NCBI GenBank assembly: GCA_022510405.1
Contig: JAFLTP010000023.1
Location: 1 to 45,729 of the forward strand
DNA length: 45,729 nt
Direction: 5' to 3'
DNA from: Muribaculaceae bacterium
GTDB taxonomy: Bacteria > Bacteroidota > Bacteroidia > Bacteroidales > Muribaculaceae
The position numbers and the translations under genes are program-made. This document shows, piece by piece, positions 1 through 8,346 of the stretch (positions are counted from its first letter, which is position 1; the number at the start of each line of letters is the position of its first letter). The notes under the pieces were generated by a model. That model ran no database searches. It was given only the letters and a program-made list of their open reading frames with translations, and was not told where the DNA came from.

Positions 1-17
1 CAAATGCGTGAGCAACT

Positions 18-66
18 GGAGGGACGATAGGGAAAGCAAAGAGCAATCCCTATCACAGGACCCTCC
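18..66. repeat. Bipartite inverted repeat upstream of mob genes, possible oriT part
   Basis: Two nested arms face each other: GGAGGG (18-23) with CCCTCC (61-66), and GATAGGGA (26-33) with TCCCTATC (47-54), around a 13-nt loop. It lies about 300 bp before the mobilization genes, where Bacteroides mobilizable elements usually keep oriT. It could equally be the terminator of a gene left of the window. No nic site is recognised. Confidence 0.4.
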
Positions 67-359
67 CTTGAACCGATAAATCTTATAAACAAACTAAAAT
101 TCTGACAGATGGAGCCATTTTTAGCGAGTAATATTACCCCATATATAATTATAGAATCGGCCTCTTGTTCCAAGGTGAGATAAAATTACGGGAGTATGTT
201 GCGAGATATGTTTTGGGGTTACCTGATGTACCACGCAAAACGCCTCGCCACTCCGCAAAGCTCCGGGACACGCCGCTCGCAGGCTCGCACCGTCAGATTC
301 TTATTTTATAATGTCTTCACCGATACTTTAATTTAAACAACCTTTAATATTTCATTGAT
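67..359. other. Non-coding leader of the mobilization module
   Basis: No convincing gene is seen. Positions 221-297 are a GC-rich island (many CGC and GCC steps) inside otherwise AT-rich DNA, directly before the first mob gene. Such a compositional spike upstream of a relaxase operon would fit an oriT or leader region, but no specific motif supports it. Confidence 0.4.
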
Positions 360-794
360 ATGAACAAGAAATTTTCAAATTCGGACAACCTCCGGACAGA
401 TACAATGACAATCAAGGCCTCTCCGAAAGAGAAGGCAGACATAAAGAAAAATGCTGAAGCGTGTGGAATGACACCAAGTGAATTTCTACGTCACAGAGGG
501 ATGGACTATAAACCAACGGCAGCCATAACAAAAGAAGAAAAAAGACTATTGCAGAACCTCGACGGTTGTCGGTCTGACATGGTGAACTATGCCAACGCAA
601 TCAGCGGTATGACTCCTGACGACCGTAAAAGAATGTTTCACCAAGTTCCCTCAATGTTGAGATGGTACAAGTTAGTATATCCGATTTCTGATGCAGTCAA
701 AGAATTTATCATTTCAGTGATGGAAGGAGGAAGGATAACTCCACGAACAAGGAAGTCAATCAAAAAACTTTTGACAGATGATCGCAAAGGCTAA
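360..794 (+). CDS. MobC-like mobilization accessory protein
   Basis: This 144-residue basic protein has a ribbon-helix-helix type N-terminal half (about residues 12-48: TMTIKASPKEKADIKKNAE, then a helix ending SEFLRHRG), the layout of MobC/MbpA-type relaxosome proteins. Such proteins bind oriT and help the relaxase nick it. The C-terminal half is helical and Lys/Arg rich. The gene overlaps the relaxase gene by 17 bp, so the two are translationally linked, as in Bacteroidota mobilizable elements. The family call rests on this overlap and the N-terminal pattern. The exact subfamily is not determined. Confidence 0.75.
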   Translation: MNKKFSNSDNLRTDTMTIKASPKEKADIKKNAEACGMTPSEFLRHRGMDYKPTAAITKEEKRLLQNLDGCRSDMVNYANAISGMTPDDRKRMFHQVPSMLRWYKLVYPISDAVKEFIISVMEGGRITPRTRKSIKKLLTDDRKG

Positions 795-2013
795 ATCAAT
801 TTCCCACGGTATAAATTGTCTAAACTATATTACCGGTGAGAGCAAGAACAAGAAAAGTCCGGAGAAGATAAGTCATATCTGTGACAATCTTCTCCCTTCC
901 GGGATGGATCCGACTGCAATCTGGAATTCCATGAAAATGACCTCCAGGTCCCATCCCAGGGTAATCAACAATATCGTCAGGATTGAATTGAGTCCGGCAA
1001 AAGAGAACACAGCAAACTTCACGCAAGAAGATTGGAAAAATCTTTGGCTTGACTTCGTTAGAGAGTTCGACCATCAAGAATTAAAAGATAAGAACGGTAA
1101 AATACTTTCTCCAAAGACAAATATAAACGGAAGTAAATATACAGTCTGGCTTCATCAGGATTCCAAAAGCGGTATTCCCCATCTTCATGCTGCCATTTGT
1201 AGAGTCGATGATGAAGGGCACATTAACAATGACAGTAACATTCATCTGAGGGCACAACGGGCTGCTGAGAAAGTTGCAATTAAATATGGTTGGAAAACAG
1301 CCGGTGAAATCCGAAATAAAAGAAACGGAATTGTTGAAAAAGATTGTCTTGATGTATTGAAACACATGAAGTCATGGTCTTTTGATGAATATTTCCAAAG
1401 ACTCGAAAATAAAGGCTATAACATTCAGATCCGTAGGAGTGATGATGGTAGTAAAGTTTACGGTTATACTCTTCAAAAAGATGGTTCCCGTTATAAGGCT
1501 TCCGAAATTGGGAAAGGCAGACATTTCACTGCTTCAAAGATAGAATGGACATGGAGAAACGAACATCCGGAACCCAAATTCAAGCTATCTGATAATAAGG
1601 GCAATAACAGTTTTGTTATCACGGACGATAAAGGCAGACAGTTTGAAATACCTGATTACTCAAAACGCAGAAACAATAGTCGAAGGGTCGAGATCTCTCA
1701 AAATAAGGAAACTTTTGTGAGATTTATTCCGGAGCCAGTAATGCAGTTTTTTGAGAATGAATTTGATTATAGAGAATATTCTAATTGGAATGACTGTATA
1801 AATGAATCATGCTATTTCTTTTCTGTAGCACAAGGAATACTGGCTATGATGAATACTCCTTATTATAGTTCAAGCGGTGGAGGTGGAACATCCGACAATG
1901 AGCTTCCAAGAAGAAGGGATGATCTTGAAGAAGAAATGAAATGGGCAATTCGATGTGCCCAGGCAGCCAGGTCAAAAATTACACCTGTAAAGAAAAGTGG
2001 AATGAGAAGATAA
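778..2013 (+). CDS. Relaxase/mobilization nuclease (HUH type)
   Basis: This 411-residue protein carries the marks of a MobP/BmgA-type Bacteroides relaxase. Near the N-terminus is a Tyr in LNYITGE (about residues 16-22), a candidate nicking tyrosine. The metal-binding H-x-H motif follows at about residues 132-144 (GIPHLHAAICR), preceded by another His in WLHQDSKSG. A helical, charged C-terminal region holds a Gly/Ser linker (SSSGGGGTSD) and the tail. The protein would cut and covalently hold one strand at oriT for transfer with the help of a conjugative element. Its start lies inside the MobC-like gene. It is intact, so the module may still be mobilizable. Confidence 0.87.
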   Translation: MIAKAKSISHGINCLNYITGESKNKKSPEKISHICDNLLPSGMDPTAIWNSMKMTSRSHPRVINNIVRIELSPAKENTANFTQEDWKNLWLDFVREFDHQELKDKNGKILSPKTNINGSKYTVWLHQDSKSGIPHLHAAICRVDDEGHINNDSNIHLRAQRAAEKVAIKYGWKTAGEIRNKRNGIVEKDCLDVLKHMKSWSFDEYFQRLENKGYNIQIRRSDDGSKVYGYTLQKDGSRYKASEIGKGRHFTASKIEWTWRNEHPEPKFKLSDNKGNNSFVITDDKGRQFEIPDYSKRRNNSRRVEISQNKETFVRFIPEPVMQFFENEFDYREYSNWNDCINESCYFFSVAQGILAMMNTPYYSSSGGGGTSDNELPRRRDDLEEEMKWAIRCAQAARSKITPVKKSGMRR

Positions 2014-2034
2014 TTATTATTAATCCGAAATAAT

Positions 2035-2601
2035 ATGCGTCAAGAGAAATTATCTGATGAAGAAATGCTCGAACTTGAAGCCGGGACTTCTAAAAATGAA
2101 AGATCCACTGAAAATCCAATGAACCATGAAATTGACCGAGCAATCTTAAAAGAGGAAGACCGTCGGTTGATGGAGAAGGATATCGAAAGCCGTGAAAAAC
2201 TTTCCGAAAGGATCGATACATTAATGACAGTTGCAATACCGATTATAGAAAAATATCAGGGTCTAACAATAAGCGTAGATCCCAAGAAAATATGTGTTGC
2301 ACTTTCCGAAGAACTGAGACCAATTCCTGAAGAGATGGCAAAGGATTTTCAAAAAATCATCAAGGGCGAAATCTCTTATCTGAAAAGTCTGGAAACCCAA
2401 ATAAGGATATCAAAGCTATGGGGATACATTCTTGGATTGTCACTTTTTTGGCTTGCCCTGTTCTTCATCCTTATTGCCTGTCTGAATTATTACATCCTCC
2501 ATTTACAACCGTTGACAACTTTTATATGGACTTGCGGTAGTATGTGGGCAATCTCATTAGGAATATGGATTTATGCTTGGCATAAGTTAAAAATGAAATA
2601 A
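2035..2601 (+). CDS. Membrane coiled-coil protein of the mobilization operon
   Basis: The product has 188 residues. The first ~120 are highly charged and probably helical or coiled coil (runs of E, K and R). Two hydrophobic segments follow, about residues 128-152 and 160-181, and the protein ends in a short basic tail. The gene starts 21 bp after the relaxase stop and runs the same way, which matches the third 'mob' gene often found in Bacteroidota mobilizable elements. A role in linking the relaxosome to the transfer machinery at the membrane is an inference from position. The sequence shows no catalytic motif. Confidence 0.65.
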   Translation: MRQEKLSDEEMLELEAGTSKNERSTENPMNHEIDRAILKEEDRRLMEKDIESREKLSERIDTLMTVAIPIIEKYQGLTISVDPKKICVALSEELRPIPEEMAKDFQKIIKGEISYLKSLETQIRISKLWGYILGLSLFWLALFFILIACLNYYILHLQPLTTFIWTCGSMWAISLGIWIYAWHKLKMK

Positions 2602-2619
2602 CTATTAATCTATTTAATA

Positions 2620-2919
2620 ATGAAATCTAACTCAAAGAAAAACACTGACCGGGAAATTCTCAATAGAATTCTTGAGATCGTAGAAAAGCAATCGAACCAT
2701 ATAGCACACGAAGCCCGGAAACAGATTTATGACAACAAAGCTATAATGGCTCTCCTCAACATCAAGGATAAATACCTAAAGAAACTTCGTGACAACGGTT
2801 ATCTCGGATATTCCCGTGAGGGTGATAAATACTGGTACACCCAGGAAGACATCGACCGCTTCCTGCAACGCTTCCACTTCTCAGACTTTACCTCCCATTC
2901 CGATCTCCCTCCCCCGTGA
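2620..2919 (+). CDS. Excisionase-like helix-turn-helix protein
   Basis: This 99-residue protein has a charged N-terminal helix and then a MerR/excisionase-type winged helix (about residues 43-88). It includes the segment KAIMALLNIKDKYLKKLRDN and a wing with GYSREGDKYWYTQEDIDRFL, the pattern of HTH_17 proteins in Bacteroides mobile elements. These proteins direct excision or regulate element genes. The gene closes the mob operon, 18 bp behind its neighbour. No integrase lies in the window, so the partner would be to the left or missing. The proline-rich end is unusual but short. Confidence 0.75.
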   Translation: MKSNSKKNTDREILNRILEIVEKQSNHIAHEARKQIYDNKAIMALLNIKDKYLKKLRDNGYLGYSREGDKYWYTQEDIDRFLQRFHFSDFTSHSDLPPP

Positions 2920-2995
2920 TGAGATGTGTGATTGTAAAAAAAAATATCTTTGTAATGACATCTCTTTAAGAGTGAAATTCTTAAAATTATCTAAT

Positions 2996-4201
2996 TCAAT
3001 TATTTTTTATTTTTAATGGTAATTTTTGTTTATTCCTTATCCCACTATGAATAATACAAATATTTCCTTGTGTTATTATAGGATTTGAATAAAAATCCAA
3101 ATCTTGTCTTTTATTGAATTTTTGAAAATTAGAATATATAAAAGTCTCTTTGAGGAAACAGTCCAACAGCGCTTGTAACTTTTTGTTGGTAAACTTCTCA
3201 AATCCTCTATATTCCATAACATTATTTATTCTTGAATTATCAATTCTCAATGTAATATCCACTTCATAGTTCCTTTTTGTACGAATCTCAAAACTATATT
3301 TTAAATTTCTATCAGATGCTTTGAATAAAAAATCCGAATCATTTTTTAACAAGATACGTTTCAGCAGTCTAGTACTATTATGGAAAACGATATTAATACC
3401 CATACGTTCAACCTTATCTAGGATTGTCCACCAATCCTTAAATTCCAATAAATCAAATGTGGGAAGATGTTTGAGTATATTATATTTATTAATATAATTG
3501 ACAAATTTTTCTCCATAATAAGTCATTCCATTATAACGAATAAAAAATAATTCACTATCGGTTAATTGAGCTCTTAAAATTTTAAGATAATTCTTTTTAA
3601 CAGATTCTTTTAAATTTGCATTATCAAGTAAATCATAAATTCTATATAAGGTTCTGAAACAAGCGGATACCTTTGTTCTATTTTTTATATAAAAAAGCAT
3701 ATATAATTTTATGCCCTCCTTTATGTTACTTTCATATGACCTCATTGGTCTAAATGCTCTTTGCAGTAATTCCTTCTCGAAATCAAAAAAATCTTTATTA
3801 TTATAATTTATTATTATTCTTTCATTACTTCTTTCTCTGTGGATTGTCCCACATAGTTCCGATATTTCTGATTGATATAATCTTAATAATTCAAAAAACA
3901 AATCATTAAACCTTTGGTTTTCTATCTGTTCTTCATTCTTTTCAGTTACGGTTTTTTGTTGATTAAATGTTCTTATTAAAATAAGGATACTTATTAATGC
4001 AAATATAGTACCTAATACACCTCCTATAAAATCTCCATATGTTCCTAGCAGTTCATTATCGACTATATATTCATCGTTAAATAGATATATTTCTTTATTC
4101 CATTTAAAAATTAATCCAAATGCAAAAATAAATAATAAAGTTATGATGATGTAAAAAGTTCTACTCATCAATAGTTTATCAATCTTCGAATTATTTTTCA
4201 T
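2996..4201 (-). CDS. Putative abortive-infection membrane protein (putAbiC-like)
   Basis: This 401-residue, Lys/Asn-rich protein has two N-terminal membrane segments (about residues 14-31 and 56-80, the second GDFIGGVLGTIFALISILIL). A cytoplasmic helical region follows, starting with ENQRFNDLFFELLRLYQSEI. Two membrane helices followed by an 'FF-LL-L' helix is the pattern of the putative phage abortive infection family (PF16872-type). The gene lies 42 bp behind the RloC-like gene on the same strand with no terminator between them, so they are probably co-transcribed. The base composition is very AT-rich, as expected for transferred defence cargo. The phage-defence role follows from family and position, and no catalytic residue is visible. 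Confidence 0.65.
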   Translation of the reverse strand: MKNNSKIDKLLMSRTFYIIITLLFIFAFGLIFKWNKEIYLFNDEYIVDNELLGTYGDFIGGVLGTIFALISILILIRTFNQQKTVTEKNEEQIENQRFNDLFFELLRLYQSEISELCGTIHRERSNERIIINYNNKDFFDFEKELLQRAFRPMRSYESNIKEGIKLYMLFYIKNRTKVSACFRTLYRIYDLLDNANLKESVKKNYLKILRAQLTDSELFFIRYNGMTYYGEKFVNYINKYNILKHLPTFDLLEFKDWWTILDKVERMGINIVFHNSTRLLKRILLKNDSDFLFKASDRNLKYSFEIRTKRNYEVDITLRIDNSRINNVMEYRGFEKFTNKKLQALLDCFLKETFIYSNFQKFNKRQDLDFYSNPIITQGNICIIHSGIRNKQKLPLKIKNN

Positions 4202-4243
4202 TATTTTGCTATAACAATGTTAATTAATCTACAAATTTAATTA

Positions 4244-6448
4244 TTAGTGTTTTATACCCATCATCATATTGTAATGTTCAATATGTCCCATTTCTTTGAA
4301 AATTTTTTGAAAAACAATAAAATATCGTTCTTTATTTTCTACCTGCAGTCCAATATGTAAATCATCGGGAATACAGTGAGAACCATCATTAACCCAACAT
4401 AACAACGAACGGCATATTTCTTTATCTTGAGGATTTTCAAATTTATTTAATATTTCATCATCACTATATTTTCCTAATATCTTAAAATATGTTTCATAAA
4501 TACGTCTCATTGTATTCTGGATAGTAATATTAGAGAGGTTCAATCTATTTTTTAACTCATCCCATAGTAGTTCATAAGAGCCCCTAATAGGATTTGTCAT
4601 TTCAAAGCATTGAATATTTGAGATATTATTATTTTTTCTTAGGATCCAATAATAAGTATCACCAGTCTCTTTTGTCCTCCCATCAATAAAGGATACTTCT
4701 TTATGAAAATAAATATTATGCGTCAATAACAATAATTGTTTTACATTACTAATTCCCTTTTTTATAGCCTTTATCTCTTCCTTTATCAATGAGCTCACCA
4801 CAAATAATATTGTCTCATCAAGACTAGATATTGGATCATCAATTACTAATATTTTATTCTCATTCGCAGTTTCAGGACTTTTCCCACCATGAACTAATTG
4901 CATATAATAAAGAAAAGTAATAAATGTAACCTCTCCTTCACTCAAGGTTGTATGTGCTATTTCCCCATTACCTCTTTTAATCTGATAGTAATTATCATCA
5001 GTGGGAACAATTGAGAAATTTGTATAACCGTAATTTGATAAGATTCTATTGATTTCGTCAACTGATGCTTGGACACTGGTTACATTTTTGTTGTCTTCTT
5101 TAATCTCTAGTTGAAGTTTACTATACTCCTCTCGCAACTTATCTCTTTCTTTTGCTAATTTAGTGCTTCCTTTTATTAGTCCCTTATCTTTCTTAAGATA
5201 ATCTTCAATAATTGTTGTGTTGTCGTTGATTAAATATTTCCAAACCGCTGAAATAAGTTTATTTCGTTCTATCTGAAAATTATTTACTAATTTATTATGC
5301 TCTGCGATTTTGTTATTTGCTTCGTTAATTAGCTGTTGTATTTGTTTTATTTGTTCTATAGTCTCATTAATTGTTATAACCCGACTTGGTTCTTTAATCT
5401 TAATATTAAATCTCTCTTGATTATTCTTGAATAGTTGATCCAATGTATCAATAAATGATTTTAAAAATATTATATTTAATTTAGTGTTTTCATTTTTTGA
5501 CTCCGTGTCGTATATTCTATTTAATATACTGATATAATTCTCACAATTGATTTTATAATCTTCTAATAACTTTTTTATCTTTTCTATATCTCTAATAAAA
5601 TTTTCGTCAAAAAAAGCTTCTATCTTTTGCCTAAACTTGTTATCAATAGTTTCTTTTTGACAAAATGGACAAATATTGGTCTCTTCTTGGATATATTGAC
5701 GCCCCTGATTAATCCAATCCATATTATTTAATTTTTGAATTAAAGGAGCAATATCAATGTCTGACTTGCCAATAATTTTTTTATTCCAAATGGTATCTTT
5801 TTCGATATCTGCAAATATATTTATATCCAATCCTTCTATCTGAATAACAGTTAAGAGAACAGGTTCTGATGAAAACAATACTTTTGCTTTCTTTTGCAGT
5901 TCATTTAATGGTAAAAGCTCCGAAGTATTGTTATTATATTCCTCAAGGACTTTTGTTGCAAATTTGCTTTTATCATTCAAAAAACCTCTAAAAGCTTCTT
6001 TGAACATATCATTTTTAAGTCTAAGTTGTTCCCAGCATAAATTTTTAAATGTTTCATAATTTGTCTTTTGGTCATTTTTTAACTTGTCTATAGTAGCGTT
6101 CTTTTGTTTTCCAAGTTTCTCTATATTTTCTAACCTTAATTTCTTCTCTTCTATTTTTGCGATTTGCTCTTTAGTTGCATTCCCAAGTGTAAAAACACCA
6201 GCAATCTTGGTAGAACCAAAATTAAGGTCTCGGAATTTCTTATTATAAACCAAGACGTTTAAAGGGGAGTCATCTTGCCATTCTATAGAACAAGTTTCGT
6301 ACTCCGACGGAGACTGTATAATATTAGAGATAGTAGTTTTACCACTTCCATTGGCACCATAGAAAAAATTAATCTTTGTGAGATTATCTATAGTAATTCC
6401 TTCATTGTCATATGTTGCCGTATTTTTAATTTTTATCTTAGTTATCAT
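4244..6448 (-). CDS. RloC-like anticodon nuclease: ABC ATPase with zinc hook
   Basis: This 734-residue protein is AAA_13-type. Features in order: Walker A GANGSGKTT (31-39); long coiled coil with a zinc hook CPFC (260-263) at its turn; second coiled coil; ABC signature LSEGE (502-506); Walker B ILVIDDP (533-539); switch His in LLLTHN (H577). The C-terminal domain has R648-x3-E652 (MRRIYE) and, 39 residues on, H691 (NDGSH), matching the Arg-Glu-His triad of PrrC/RloC anticodon nucleases (R320, E324, H356 in E. coli PrrC). Length and zinc hook fit RloC, not the shorter PrrC. RloC is known to cut tRNA anticodon loops and to sense DNA damage during phage attack. No type I restriction genes adjoin it. 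The triad assignment is by eye. Confidence 0.78.
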   Translation of the reverse strand: MITKIKIKNTATYDNEGITIDNLTKINFFYGANGSGKTTISNIIQSPSEYETCSIEWQDDSPLNVLVYNKKFRDLNFGSTKIAGVFTLGNATKEQIAKIEEKKLRLENIEKLGKQKNATIDKLKNDQKTNYETFKNLCWEQLRLKNDMFKEAFRGFLNDKSKFATKVLEEYNNNTSELLPLNELQKKAKVLFSSEPVLLTVIQIEGLDINIFADIEKDTIWNKKIIGKSDIDIAPLIQKLNNMDWINQGRQYIQEETNICPFCQKETIDNKFRQKIEAFFDENFIRDIEKIKKLLEDYKINCENYISILNRIYDTESKNENTKLNIIFLKSFIDTLDQLFKNNQERFNIKIKEPSRVITINETIEQIKQIQQLINEANNKIAEHNKLVNNFQIERNKLISAVWKYLINDNTTIIEDYLKKDKGLIKGSTKLAKERDKLREEYSKLQLEIKEDNKNVTSVQASVDEINRILSNYGYTNFSIVPTDDNYYQIKRGNGEIAHTTLSEGEVTFITFLYYMQLVHGGKSPETANENKILVIDDPISSLDETILFVVSSLIKEEIKAIKKGISNVKQLLLLTHNIYFHKEVSFIDGRTKETGDTYYWILRKNNNISNIQCFEMTNPIRGSYELLWDELKNRLNLSNITIQNTMRRIYETYFKILGKYSDDEILNKFENPQDKEICRSLLCWVNDGSHCIPDDLHIGLQVENKERYFIVFQKIFKEMGHIEHYNMMMGIKH

Positions 6449-6840
6449 AAATGGCCTCCATTACAATAAATTTACATACATTATCCTCAATATAATGACT
6501 GACGTCATTTTCTAATATACTTAATTTTACAAGATATTTTCATGAACTCAAGAAATAACACCATTCCTTTTTTATTTTAAGGTTTGACTTTAAATTTCCT
6601 CAATTGGCTACTATTTAAATATTGCAAATTTAATAAAGTCTTTTCATAATGCGGATTTCAAGGTTATTTCATTTCAATGAAGTTTTTTGTTTTTTCTTTT
6701 GAGATAATTAAAATATAAATTATTTTCTTAACATTTGCCATTAGATCGTTCTATATGGTGCGGTTTGTTTGGCTAAAATTCAAAAAGAAAGAGATAACTT
6801 GCTGATTCAGTGCATTCCAAATTTTCTTTAACGAAGATGA
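6449..6840. promoter_or_regulatory. Leader of the RloC-like operon with a strong RBS; otherwise empty
   Basis: On the minus strand a full Shine-Dalgarno core GGAGG (6455-6459) stands 6 nt before the ATG at 6448. This is rare in Bacteroidota, which mostly lack such sites, and fits a gene of foreign origin. A TAAATTTA box lies just upstream (about 6466-6473), one base from the TAnnTTTG consensus. A TGACGTCA palindrome lies near 6500. The rest, up to 6840, is AT-rich DNA without a gene. Confidence 0.5.
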
Positions 6841-6882
6841 ATACTAAAAAGATTTGGGAAAATTCCCAAATCTTTTTAGTAT
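6841..6882. repeat. Perfect 20-bp palindrome, copy 1
   Basis: The arm ATACTAAAAAGATTTGGGAA is followed after two bases by its exact reverse complement. It directly precedes the structured repeat at 6884. A second copy of the whole arrangement occurs at 9952. It could act as a bidirectional terminator, since one arm ends in a T run, or as part of a mobile repeat. Confidence 0.85.
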
Positions 6883-6883
6883 C

Positions 6884-6981
6884 GAGGATCTGAACTTAGA
6901 GAACGTCAGACGGCTTGTGCAAAGCGAAGCGACGTAACAAACCAGGCTGGTGCTCGATGCCGAAGGCAAAGTTCAGTCCTC
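6884..6981 (+). repeat. Structured ~96-bp repeat, copy R1
   Basis: The outer arms GGATCTGAACTT and AAGTTCAGTCC pair with one bulge. The core contains GCAAAGCGAAGCGACGT and the hairpin TGCC-GAA-GGCA. Six other copies follow in the same orientation with different arms. Confidence 0.85.
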
Positions 6982-6997
6982 AATATTAACTGAAAAG

Positions 6998-7088
6998 CAA
7001 TGATTTAGCGTACGTAAGCGGCTTTTGTGGAGCAAAGCGACGTAAAATGCCTGCTTGGTAGCGGTTTACGAAGCAAAAATCATGAGGC
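6998..7088 (+). repeat. Structured ~96-bp repeat, copy R2
   Basis: The core is recognisable by GCGGCTTTTG and GCGACGTAAAATGCC. The arms are ATGATTT and AAATCAT, different from R1, and the helix is short (7 bp). The 3' inner hairpin is degraded. It begins about 17 bp after R1 ends. Confidence 0.75.
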
Positions 7089-7129
7089 AATATTAACAGT
7101 CCATTGTATAATCCACAACTTACAGAAGA

Positions 7130-7157
7130 ATCCACTCCAAAAATGGGGTGGATTTTT
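7130..7157 (+). terminator. Orphan intrinsic terminator-like hairpin
   Basis: ATCCACTCC pairs with GGGGTGGAT (one G-T pair, 6-nt loop) and is followed by TTTTT. No gene ends just upstream, so it may end a short RNA made from the repeat cluster or be a relic. Confidence 0.5.
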
Positions 7158-7304
7158 CAGGTTGTATGGGGCCAAAAGTTCCGCTCGAACTTGTTCGCTT
7201 TGCACCATAAAAATATTAAAATTAAAATCGTTAAGAGTTTAATCTTATATTTCAACAACCAAGCTATCCCATCGCTATTCCAAGACTTAGAAAATTAACT
7301 AATC

Positions 7305-7401
7305 GCGAATCGGCGTTTAGCATATGTCTGACGGCTTTGGTGAGCGAAGCGAGGTGAAAGCCAAGTCTGGTATGCGATACCGAAGGTAAAAAGCCGACCG
7401 C
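7305..7401 (+). repeat. Structured ~96-bp repeat, copy R3
   Basis: The arms centre on TCGGC and GCCGA, unlike any other copy. The inner stem GGCTTT/AAAGCC is intact. The 3' hairpin reads TACC-GAA-GGTA where R1 and R6 read TGCC-GAA-GGCA, a compensatory pair of changes. The left flank AATTAACTAATCG recurs in part near R4 and at 10870-10883. Confidence 0.8.
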
Positions 7402-7433
7402 AAATCTTCCAAGAAAAAAGGAATTGACTAATC

Positions 7434-7500
7434 GGGGATCTGAACTTAGAGAACGTCAATGAAACTGGTGCCCGATGCCTAAAGGCAAAGTTCAGTCCTC
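7434..7500 (+). repeat. Structured repeat, copy R4, internally deleted
   Basis: It has the same arms as R1 (GATCTGAACTTAGAGAACGTC and AAGGCAAAGTTCAGTCCTC parts). About 30 bp of the core, including GCAAAGCGAAGCGACG, is missing. It is probably a decayed duplicate of R1 and marks the right end of a duplicated segment. Confidence 0.75.
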
Positions 7501-7506
7501 AATAGA

Positions 7507-7735
7507 AAATAATATTGGACACCTACGAAAACTGTCGTCTAACTTTGTATGATATAACAAGTTATGAAGATGTGAAAAGTGTGGTCAAGAACTCACACAA
7601 TTGAAGATTTTTACAAATTTTCACGCTCTCAAATCCTCTCTTAGGGTAGCAAATAGATAAATATATAAAAATCATTGGATGGCATGAAAAATGAAATGCA
7701 AATAAAAGATTGTATGAGATGATGGAATATCAGTT
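7507..7735 (+). repeat. ~230-bp dispersed repeat, copy A
   Basis: Following R4, this non-coding block resembles the DNA after R5 (10107-10335) over its length. Shared strings include CTAACTTTGTATGATATAA, CAATTGAAGATTTTT and TAAATATATAAAA. No gene is visible in it. The perfect TAnnTTTG string TAACTTTG within it could be a promoter box. Confidence 0.7.
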
Positions 7736-7807
7736 ATAAGCCACATTAGTTTGGAGAAAAATATTTAATTTTGACGATGAAAAGGAACTCATATTCTAAA
7801 TCCCAAA

Positions 7808-8326
7808 ATGATTAAAAAATCTTCTATTCCCTCCAAAATTAAATTTTTCTATTTTTGTGTAGTAGGCCTAATAATGATGGGTTGTGCTTCAATGAAACCT
7901 CCTGTCATTCAAACTTTCGATTCAAATCAATCAATTTTTGATTATCGATATTTTTATATCACACCAACAAATGATTATACCTCGAGTACTGGGGTATATG
8001 GCACTCAATATGGAATGTATGGTGGGATAACTAAAACAACCAATCCTTCTTCTGTTATTTCTGGAATTTTAATTAAAAATGGATTTATCCAATTAAATGA
8101 AATAAATTCAGATAGATTGAAGGAAACAATGATTGTAAATTTTGGGGAAACAGGAAGACGCAATGTAAATCTGGGTTATTCTATTGAAATCACAATACAA
8201 TTTATTTCAGCAGATTCTAATAATCCAATTTGTGTTTGCACTGCAGAAGGTCAAGGAGAAACTGAAGCTGACGATATTCGCAAAGCTATTACAAGAGCAC
8301 TTGAACCTCTTTTCAAATCTAAATAA
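7808..8326 (+). CDS. Small lipoprotein of unknown function
   Basis: This 172-residue protein has a basic N-terminus, a hydrophobic stretch (about 13-24) and a lipobox-like MMGC (Cys about 26), so it is probably an envelope lipoprotein. The Tyr/Gly/Thr-rich middle (VYGTQYGMYGGITKTTNP) and the Glu-rich end (EGQGETEADDIRKAITRALE) recall small DUF4136-like lipoproteins of Bacteroidota, but I cannot name the family. It stands alone between two repeat blocks, facing the GT61 gene. A hairpin 22 bp downstream may end its transcript. Confidence 0.7.
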   Translation: MIKKSSIPSKIKFFYFCVVGLIMMGCASMKPPVIQTFDSNQSIFDYRYFYITPTNDYTSSTGVYGTQYGMYGGITKTTNPSSVISGILIKNGFIQLNEINSDRLKETMIVNFGETGRRNVNLGYSIEITIQFISADSNNPICVCTAEGQGETEADDIRKAITRALEPLFKSK

Positions 8327-8346
8327 ATTGTAATAATATATTTTAA

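Noticed and set aside
4244..6448. SMC/RecN or Rad50-type DNA repair protein
   Set aside because: The zinc hook and ABC motifs would fit, but the length, the single-chain layout and the C-terminal R/E/H triad favour RloC.
4244..6448. PrrC guarded by a type I restriction system
   Set aside because: No hsdR, hsdM or hsdS gene lies nearby, and the protein is longer than PrrC and has a zinc hook.
7027..7298. Small open frames in the repeat cluster
   Set aside because: They run through R2, a terminator-like hairpin and the R3 flank, have no start signals, and their frames are not kept in other repeat copies.
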